Assembly: GCA_963565915.1 (NCBI GenBank)
Contig: OY751486.1
Coordinates: 3,100,001 to 3,164,000, forward strand
DNA from: Entoloma clypeatum
Lineage: Eukaryota; Basidiomycota; Agaricomycetes; Agaricales; Entolomataceae
Reading direction: 5' to 3'
Length of the DNA stretch: 64,000 nt
Position 1 is the stretch's first letter, and each line of letters begins with the position of its first letter. The translations under genes were made by a program, and so were the position numbers. Shown here in pieces: positions 56,111-64,000 of this stretch. A model generated the notes under the pieces. It was not told the origin of the DNA. It saw nothing but the letters and a program-made list of their open reading frames with translations, and did no database searches.

Positions 56111-56810
56111 GACGTCGACCCCCTCCCAAGGTAGGACAGCTACACTTCCTCCTCCAGAACCTCCGATCGTACCTCCATGTTAAGTAGGTGAAATGTTGGA
56201 GCTTCGTCGGAGTCCGTCGGAGGTCGGACGTAGGACTGGGAGTGGAGCAGAACTCCGGAAATGCGGAGGAACAACGAAGAGGAGGGACGTGGCTTCAATG
56301 TATGTGTTGCGCCGCCGTTTGTTGGATAAGATGTCCCAATTTCAGGAGGTCGGAGGAGGGGTTGGAGGTGTGGAGGTTCTCGGAGAGATCTCGGTGAGAG
56401 ACACATTGACATAGAAGTGGTCGGATAACGTTGGAGTTGTGACTCGGACACAGTACTGAGCTTGTTGAAGGGTAACGATGGAGGAAGAGCAGGAGATGAG
56501 GATGTCGTCAGCGTATTGTATCACGGCGAGGATCTCTGGCATGAACGGAGAGTAGAGGAGTGAACTTGGTTGATATTCGAACTGAGAAACTACAGGTATG
56601 GTACGAGCTTAAATACCTAAATGTGATTACTTTATGGAGATGGTCGGAGTAGGTCCGGAGTTGTGGTGTAAGTTGCCACCGACTGTAATGAACATTGGAG
56701 ATGTTGGTCAACAGACCATGCGGAAAAGGCGATGCATAAGTAAACGGGAATATGAATATGAAATGCATAAAGGCATGGAGTTATGGATATGACATACACG
56801 ATGGCGAGTG
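56111..56810. other. TCGGA-rich region with an orphan RT-like motif
   Basis: A 66-codon minus-strand ORF (56542-56342) contains ILAVIQYADDILI, which resembles the YxDD palm motif of a non-LTR or other reverse transcriptase. Nothing around it confirms this. The rest is TCGGA/TCCGA-rich like GYP2-GYP4 and may be further retroelement debris. Confidence 0.35.
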
Positions 56811-57359
56811 GTAGCTAGCATTTTTATCATTATAATAGGGCTAGTGCCATGAGGGGTTCGGTGCACAATGCCATGATCTTTATGATGAGGATATATCATT
56901 TTTATTATGATGATGTCTATTCTTATAATCAGAGTAAAAATGATAGATTCATTGCTTCAAATCATTATATATTGGCTAGAATAATACTGTTGTTTCCTTA
57001 AAATCATTGAATACTGACCTTGGAATGATGCTAGTACTGTGTCATATCATTGAAATCATTGAATACTGGCTGGCAATGATGCCAGCACTCTGTCATATCA
57101 TTAAATATTAACTATAATGATGGATTCATAGCATTGAAATCATTGAATACTGGCTAGGAATGATTCCAGGAACTCTATCATATTATTGAGATCATTGAAA
57201 TACTGTATATCATTAAATACTGACTAGAAATGATGGATTCATATTATTAAGATCATTGAATACTGGCTAGAAATGATGAATTCATGATTGAAATTATTAA
57301 ATATTGGCTAGTAATGATGGGTTCATATGATTGAAATCATTAAATAATCATTTAATACT
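56811..57359. repeat. AT-rich tandem repeat, about 42-bp unit
   Basis: Degenerate units of GAAATCATTAAATACTGGCT followed by AGGAATGATGGATTCATATG recur across the interval. No coding capacity. Confidence 0.8.
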
Positions 57360-58409
57360 GGCTAGGAATGATGAATTCATATCTCAAATCATTAAATAAT
57401 CATCTAATACTGGCTAGGAATGATGGGTTCATATGATTGACATCATTAAATACTGGCTAGGAATGATGGATTCATGTGATTGAAATCATTAAATACTAAC
57501 TAGGAATGATGGATTCATATGATTGAAATCATTAAATACTGACTAGAAATGATTCCAGAACTCCATTGTATCATTGAATACTAACTTGCAATGATTCCAG
57601 CCTCCATCATATCATTAATTAAACTCTAAATTTCTACACTATCTAACTGTCAAGTTCAAAAAAATCTACCCCTTCACCATCCTCATCATATGTGGCATTC
57701 AATTCACCTTTGTCAACCTCATCATCAATTACCTCATCATCATTTACATCACCCTCCTCCACATCGTGCTCTGGGTTTGGTGGAACAGCCTAAGATTCCA
57801 TATAATTGAATTATATGTATTTTATAATATTCTTTGTATTAAAAAACTATGTTCTTCAACTACTACAAATTTTTGTTTATACAAGGCTAGGAATGATGAA
57901 TTCATATCTCAAATCATTAAATAATCATCTAATACTGGCTAGGAATGATGGATTCATGTGATTGAAATCATTAAATACTAACTAGGAATGATGGATTCAT
58001 ATGATTGAAATCATTAAATACTGACTAGGAATGATGGATTCATATGATTGAAATCATTAAATACTGACTAGAAATGATTCCAGAACTCCATTGTATCATT
58101 GAATACTAACTTGCAATGATTCCAGCCTCCATCATATCATTAATTAAACTCTAAATTTCTACACTATCTAACTGTCAAGTTCAAAAAAATCTACCCCTTC
58201 ACCATCCTCATCATATGTGGCATTCAATTCACCTTTGTCAACCTCATCATCAATTACCTCATCATCATTTACATCACCCTCCTCCACATCGTGCTCTGGG
58301 TTTGGTGGAACAGCCTAAGATTCCATATAATTGAATTATATGTATTTTATAATATTCTTTGTATTAAAAAACTATGTTCTTCAACTACTACAAATTTTTG
58401 TTTATACAA
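57360..58409. repeat. 525-bp tandem duplication
   Basis: 57360-57884 and 57885-58409 are direct copies. Each starts GGCTAGGAATGATGAATTCA and ends TTTGTTTATACAA. They are almost identical except that one 42-bp unit differs in type and position. The non-repetitive half (for example CATCGTGCTCTGGGTTTGG) is present in both. Confidence 0.9.
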
Positions 58410-58569
58410 TGTTTAACCTATTTAATAATTAGATCTATTTTACTAAATTCATAACCTCTAATTAATTTTAAATTATAACCAAATTTTAGTAAAGCTTTTA
58501 ATTCTTCAGTAAAATATATACCATTCCAATTAGCATAAGGATAATTTGTTTTACCTGTAAAAAAAAAGG

Positions 58570-61181
58570 TTACATTGGTTTATTAATTTTAGGAATATAA
58601 CATTCAAAAAGAAACCAAATAAATCGCAATGAATTTTTACTTAATGCTTCAAAGAACCGGGTGCAATAAGACATATACTTGCTTTTCTGTTTAGAAGACA
58701 TATATCGTAGAGATGTGGCACCATAATTAGGTTGTGGAACAGATGCAGTACCTTGACCAGGGCACTGTGAATTGTGCTCAACCACATATGAAGAACCCCA
58801 ATTAGCCGACAATCCCTTCACACGCAAGGCAGGCAGCCAGAGGGATGCACAACTTGCAGCCATATGATCACAAACGTCAGCTTGCTTTGCAGCATATGCG
58901 ACAAGGCCATGACGGATATCCTCCCCTACCACAAGCCAACATCCACCTTGTAGGTGCCACCATTGAGCCTTCCACTCAAAATACAAAACAACACGACACA
59001 TCTCCTCCCCAACCAGGAGCACCTCCTCCTCCCACCGTGCTTTTTGTGCCCTTGATTTCATCCACTCAACTCGCAGACTCTCATCAAATGCCGCCTCCGA
59101 ATCCTCCATATCTGGAGCTGTAGACACTCTTGGGACAATCCAGATCCAAGATATCTCAAAGTGCCCATTGCTCGCAGCATCATCATCTTTGCCAGGTCCA
59201 CGAACATCATTATCCCTCAATTCATGCAGCCGATCCTTCCATGAACCATGAAAATCAAGACTGAGTAACGCCTGATATGCTGCACGATAGCGGAGAACAC
59301 AGTGTCGCATCCGAAGATTGAAACGGTTGTAAAGTGCATGCATCCGCGTATTGGCCTTGTTTCCGGTCCCGTTGACATTGAGGCATTTGAATTGCCATAG
59401 GCCCGAGATAATGCGGCATTGACGGCGAATGTCGGCAAGGCATCCTCTGCTTGTGCTATATGCAGGCGAGTTTCCCTATCAACAAGGACAGAGAGGGCAG
59501 AGGACTCTTGCAGGGAGGCAGAAAGTGATGAGGGGAGGTGGAGGGCGGCTGTCTCAGCAGATTTGGGAGTAGAAGATTCAGCATCAGCAGTAAGTGTTGC
59601 AGCAAGAAGAGTGTCAACACATGGCATATATGCCAGTTGCACCTCACGCCACCACTGGATTCGACGCAGTAGCAGGGTCCATTTCTCCTCTAGGTCTGCA
59701 AGTTGTTTCGGAGTGGGAGACTTCTTGACCTCAGTGGTCTCAAGCGAAAGCTGTCATCTTGGTAAATTGATTAGATAAAAATGACACAGATAAAAGAAAA
59801 ATGCCAAGACATACTGTTGGTCTTCAAGATCCAGGCCCATTACCAAGAATGATGTCAATGTTGTCTTGTGAGCCGACACAACACCTTCCGCGGCAGCACT
59901 TGCATCTTCTTTCACTAATTCCAGTCTGACATCCTGCAGTGTTGTAGCTAGGGGACAATAAGATATTGTATTCGAAATGTAAACAAAAATTAGCTTACCT
60001 GAGATAGGCTCCTCATAGAGATTCGGAACAGCTACGTTTGACTGAGCAGGGTTTGATTGGGATGCGTGCCAGTTGCGTGCCATCTTCTCCCATTTCTCAA
60101 TCATCTCCAGTGAAAACGTACTCGTGAATTTTGTAAATATTCCACAATGTTTATCCCTCATGGTAAAGGCATTCTCCAATCGTTTGAGGAAATGAGGCCC
60201 TATGATTGATATTCGGATTAGTGAAGTATCGGAGAAGATGAAAGGATACATACGAAAGCCGACAATTTTCCAAAAATTAAATCCTCCCCACTGGTCATTA
60301 AGGGTCTCATGATGAGCTCCTGGCCCCATCTCTTGGGTGCTTGTCCCAAGTGCATTCATCCGTGCCCACAAAGTCTCCACTTCTTCTCCACATGTTCTAC
60401 CCATACCCTCCATAAACCCTAGGCAGAAATTCGACAGACACGGGAGGCCATGGCCGTTGATATACCAGCTTGGAATACCAACTTCGATTTTTGTCCCTTC
60501 AGGGACCTGCATTGAAGGAGGGAAGTCGCGCATGCATTTGAGGAAGTTTTTGCACAATTGGCAGCCGATATCGTATGTGATGACAATCCTACGAAGAACG
60601 GTCTCCACAACCGATAAACTACATAGTCAACATTGCAGTATCGCTCGCCCTTCTGCAAGTCCCCGACACCATTTTTTTGCACCAGGCAGTGACGCGGGCA
60701 TAGTACAAGAACGGTACCGGTAACCTTGTAACCAGGGGTACAGCGGACTACAGTGCAAACCAAGGCATCGTGTTCTGAGCGGCAGGTATTGATCTATTTG
60801 GCAATGAGACCACAAAAATGGCAGATATATGATATACATACCTCAGGTTGATCAATATAATCCTTGATAAAGGACTGGTACTGATCCTCTTTGACAAAGT
60901 AAGACCACCCTGGCGCCAACTCTGGATCTGAGATCCCACGGTTCTTTAATTTGAGCTTGAAGTTTGCGTCAACAGCAAGAAACTGGGTATAGAGGAATCT
61001 AGCCAACTTTCAGCAAACAATATAGTGGTGATGATGCATGACCCACGATTTGGGGGAAGGCTTGTCCCACTCTTCAGGTAGATTACGCCCAGGTTGAGGA
61101 CATGCAGGACACTCTACCACAATGTCACCTTGTCCTGTGGCATCAACACCTGCCAGATCTTGACCTCACCCAGCCCGCTTG
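58570..61181 (-). pseudogene. KDZ (Kyakuja-Dileera-Zisupton) transposase, broken
   Basis: Minus-strand exons are separated by introns at 60999-61046, 60794-60841, 60200-60253, 59948-59998 and about 59751-59814. Recognisable blocks: ECPACPQPGRNLPEEWD, LYTQFLAVDANFKLKLKNRG, KGERYCNVDYVV, RRIVITYDIGCQLCKN, YINGHGLPCLSNFCLGFMEG, ETLWARMNALGTSTQEMGPG, WREVQLAYMPCVD and AYQALLSLDF. These fit the KDZ transposases abundant in mushroom genomes, including the cysteine-rich segment before the VDANF motif. Two probable 1-base deletions (about 60622 and 59437) break the frame. The N-terminus is cut at 61181 by GYP1-D. It would act as a nuclear DNA transposase; the element ends are not recognised. Confidence 0.75.
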
Positions 61182-61551
61182 TGTTACAGACTAACGACTA
61201 CGGACGTATACGCTTACTTTTTCACTTTTACTCATCGGCCCCCGCTTACACATATCATATTATACTTTATTTCCTTTAGTATACTTCGCTCCCGCGCTGA
61301 CTCGCTTTCCGCAGCTGTCTGACTCATTCCGCAGTCAGCTTACTCATTAGTGCATAGCCTTCTGCAGTCGCCTTACTCATGCGCACTGCCTTCCGCAGTT
61401 ACTGACTCATTCGCTACCGCTCATAGTCAGTACTATATAAACCTCATGTACCATAGCTACATTCCTTAGATTTAGCAATCACATTGCTCTTCGCCTTTCC
61501 ATCTTCCTGCATACTCTGCCCAAACCTTGGAACAGTTTGTTACGCATAACA
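61182..61551 (+). repeat. GYP1-D 5' LTR
   Basis: 370 bp. TKACTCR words lie at 61298, 61320, 61340, 61373 and 61403, TATATAA at 61434-61440 and AGATTTAGCAA at 61468-61478. Confidence 0.92.
61298..61410 (+). promoter_or_regulatory. GYP1 LTR array of TGACTCA-like boxes
   Basis: Five T(G/T)ACTC(A/G) words, two of them perfect TGACTCA, alternate with CCGCAG words in imperfect units of about 30 bp ending 24 bp before the TATA box. TGACTCA is the Gcn4/AP-1 type bZIP site. The array is conserved in the full-length GYP1 LTRs and lost in the deleted LTR at 19874-20101. Confidence 0.55.
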
Positions 61552-61553
61552 AG

Positions 61554-61564
61554 TTGCTAAATCT
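61554..61564 (+). promoter_or_regulatory. GYP1-D self-priming site
   Basis: TTGCTAAATCT, exact complement of 61468-61478, two bases inside the LTR. Confidence 0.75.
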
Positions 61565-61572
61565 CATTAGGT

Positions 61573-63193
61573 TTGCCCAGAGCGAAGAAAGCAGCTACCA
61601 GACGAGTCAAGACGTCGCGCTTCTTTGAAGACTTCACCAGTGACCCATTCAGCACGCCAGAAGCCCGACAGGAGGAGCTAAGTCCTCGAGACAGTATCGA
61701 TTTTACACTCATCCAGCAGTACATCGGAGATCCGTCGCATCCTACAGCAGGTGCTTGACGAAGAACTAGACAACGATGAGCATCGCCCCCACGGCGAGAT
61801 AGCAGAGAGCATCCATCTTGCTCGGCAACACCAGATCGCGCGTTACAACGCCCGACAGAACGAACTCGAAAGTTTTCGCGTTCAAGAAGGACCTCAGACA
61901 GGACGGATCACAGAGATCAGAGAGTTTATCGGTGTCCAGACAACCGTTATCAGAAGATTGATTAGGACGCTCACATCGAGACGTCCCAGAGCCGCACCAC
62001 TACGTCTTACTCGAAGCAGCAGATCTACGCCCACTTCACCACCGACAAGCAACAGACCGAGTACAACCGTTGGGCACGAAACGAGAGACTTGACCCCTTC
62101 TTGCGACCAACAGACGCGCAGGAACAGAGATTCCTTAGAGATCTACAGAGGAAATACCCCGAACGTTTTGCCACCGATTCCGCCGACGAGTCCCCTGACG
62201 AATTTGCTTTTAACTCTGCGCAGTCAGATACCGAACAGACGCCTAGAACAGGGACTGATTTTCAACCCCTACCTGTATCCCGAACCCCATCTTCATCCCA
62301 ACAATCCGACACCTCTTCTAGACATGGCAGAAGCACCGACAGTACAAACAATGGATACATCCAAGATCATCAAAGATCCTGGGATGTTCAAAGACAGACA
62401 CACCTTCAACGAGTGGTGGAAAGCCACCAAATTATACATCAGGTTCCAGAAGGGCCTGTCCGACGATCAGAAAATTCTTGCAGTGTTATCCCGCATGATG
62501 GAAGGGTCCGGTAAACACTGGGCCAGCAACAAGTTAGACGACCTTGCCACCGATGGCGAGAACATCACCTGGTTAGGGTTCTCAGACGACATCGCTACGC
62601 GATTCTCTATTGCCAACAAGTCGGCAGCGGCCAAGGCGAGACTCGAAGTCCTGAAACAGGAGAAATGCACCATCGACGAATTCTTGGACGAATTCGAAGA
62701 GCTCTTGAAGCTGTCAAACCTTGGCGAAGAAACTGGGAAATACATCCTGGAAAAGAACGTCAACCGCAGAATTTCTGAACAAGTGGCTAGCGATGGCAAG
62801 ACGTACACTGATTACGCAAAGGAGATCCGAAACAAGGGACGACAGATGGAGGGACATGCATTAGTCATCCGAGGGGGTGGCGACACATGCACCGGATCAG
62901 GCACCACTTATGGTGGTCAAGGCAAAGCCATGGAGATCGACAAAGCAGGAGTAGCCCGTTGCTACAACTGTCAGCGCTTTGGTCACCTTGCCAAAGACTG
63001 CAAAGCCCCAAAGAAGAAGGATGGTCGTAAGTGTTTCAACTGCGACCAAGAAGGACATATCGCGCGCAACTGCCGCAAGCCGAAGAAGAACTCTGGAAAG
63101 ATTAGGAAGGTGTCTGATGGAGATACCGATGATGACGATGAAACCATCACCATAGAGACCGATGAGAAGGATTTTCCCGAAGGGTCCGATTAA
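61573..63193 (+). pseudogene. GYP1-D gag with two zinc knuckles
   Basis: The same 480-codon reading as GYP1-C (61751-63193), including the deletion-created fusion, capsid and knuckles CYNCQRFGHLAKDC and CFNCDQEGHIARNC. A 5-base deletion near 61725 relative to copy C shifts the N-terminal block out of frame after LIQQYI. No ATG is seen before the block. Confidence 0.75.
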
Positions 63194-63194
63194 A

Positions 63195-64000
63195 CGACGC
63201 TAAGTCGCGACCCTTATCCATTAAACGAACTCGCTTGCCTGGTGCAACTACAGACAATATAACTTATGTTATCCCTGCAAAGCGAGCCATTGCGTCAACT
63301 AAGATTGTCAAGGGAGATAAACCTCCGAAACAACGAGAGATCAAGCTGCAAGCTCAGATCAAAACACGATGAGGACCAAAGGCCATTTGACCCAAGGTTG
63401 ATAGCGGATGTGAACGCACATGTATCCATCCCAGAATAGTACACGAACAGAACCTTCCCACACGTGGAATAAAGCCCATATCAATCCTAAATGCGGATGG
63501 ATCGCCGAACCGACAACAGAAAGCAGAAAAACTTGCCGAAGTCAAGCTGGACTTAGGAACACACCAGGAAACCATGGAAGCAATGGTATTGGACATTGGG
63601 AGAACGGACATGCTTTTGGGACATGACTGGTTGGTGCACCACAACCCCACAATCAATTGGACGACCGGCGCTGTAACATTCAACCGGTGCCCATCAACAT
63701 GTCAAACCAAACACTCGGATTTCAGGGTTAACCTTAATGGTCACAAACATCGGGTTCGCATGGTGGAAGTACGAGACAAGGACGCGCCCAAGAAATCGGA
63801 TCAGAAATGGAAGCCCAGAGACCCCATATTGGAAGCAGTTACTCCCACAACCAAATGACCCTCATACGTTGAACGTTTTGCCCATCTCTTTGAAAAAGAA
63901 AACTTCGACAAGATCCCAAAGGAAAGAGAATGGGACCACGGCATCGAACTTACACCGGACGCACCAAAGGAGCTAGGAGGAAACACGTATCCTATGACCC
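63195..64000 (+). pseudogene. GYP1-D protease and RT start, partial
   Basis: The reading includes IVKGDKPPKQREIKLQAQ, TGA at 63370-63372 and 63388-63390, PKVDSGCERTC (protease), LLGHDWLVHHNP, TGA at 63856-63858 and RFAHLFEKENFDKIPKEREW, running off the window before the RT fingers. All three TGA codons are shared with copy C, while copies B or E keep CGA at those positions. Confidence 0.85.

Larger units (their letters stand above)
61182..64000 (+). mobile_element. GYP1-D: chromovirus, continues past window
   Basis: It has the 5' LTR, self-priming site, gag and the start of pol. It is almost identical to GYP1-C, including shared stops. It is inserted in the KDZ gene. Confidence 0.92.

Noticed and set aside
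56811..58409. CRISPR-like array
   Set aside because: Units are contiguous, degenerate and without unique spacers of constant length, in a eukaryotic context; it is a minisatellite.
58845..59123. 92-codon plus-strand ORF
   Set aside because: Antisense shadow of the KDZ pseudogene C-terminal exon.
1564..63858. TGA reassigned to arginine in this genome
   Set aside because: TGA terminates the clean host-like gene at 10613 and several gag ORFs. The pattern is limited to decayed element copies and alternates with CGA in sister copies, so CpG decay explains it.
1..64000. tRNA, rRNA or other structured RNA genes
   Set aside because: I saw no cloverleaf with the A and B box consensus and no rRNA-like stretch; the tRNA-like words found are primer-binding sites.

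Overview
The window is a stretch of a filamentous basidiomycete (Agaricomycete-like) genome made almost entirely of transposable elements. The fungal assignment rests on short introns (46-64 bp, GTRNGT...YAG with a CTRAY-like branch site), an SRPK-type kinase end, Tf1/chromovirus-type Gypsy elements with chromodomains, PIF/Harbinger and KDZ DNA transposons, and UBN2-gag Copia elements. No genus can be named from the sequence. Only two stretches look like host genes: the 3' end of a protein kinase (1-455) and a small two-exon gene of unknown function (10613-11120).

Layout. 590-10301: a PIF/Harbinger element (HARB-1) with TIRs, an ATT target duplication, a Myb/SANT-like gene and a transposase gene. 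The transposase is split by a nearly pristine Copia (COPIA-1, 4044-9818) with an open 1572-codon polyprotein. 12119-18555: a decayed Copia (COPIA-3) carrying a foldback MITE and a truncated Gypsy (GYP1-A). 19190-41890: a four-level nest. An old GYP1 fragment (GYP1-E), bordered on both sides by related 20-21 bp minisatellites, was entered by GYP1-B (19874-39318, TSD CATTT). GYP1-B was entered by GYP2 (24462-37621, TSD GGATC), and GYP2 by GYP3 (29218-36265, TSD TGAAG). 43802-52080: GYP4, whose 5' LTR is split by GYP1-C (44048-50578). 52081-56110: a 3'-truncated COPIA-2. 56810-58409: AT-rich tandem repeats with a 525-bp duplication. 58570-61181: a KDZ transposase pseudogene broken by GYP1-D, which runs off the window.

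Biology. All four Gypsy families look self-primed in the manner of Tf1: a 10-12 nt sequence at the predicted transcript start in the LTR is complementary to the bases just inside the 5' LTR. The Copia elements instead carry a primer site matching the anticodon arm of initiator tRNA-Met, as in Drosophila copia. Two Gypsy families carry cargo between pol and the 3' LTR. GYP1 has a sense ORF of about 122 codons, conserved between two diverged copies. GYP3 has an intact, intron-containing antisense gene encoding a coiled-coil protein with a Zn2Cys6-like cysteine cluster. That antisense gene is the strongest candidate for an undescribed system here.

Decay. Across at least six families, conserved CGA arginine codons have become TGA stops, as expected from deamination of methylated CpG. 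GYP1-C and GYP1-D share the same stops at different loci, which suggests mobilisation in trans. Element boundaries rest on LTR/TIR ends and target duplications read directly. Family names are from motif recognition, not database search.
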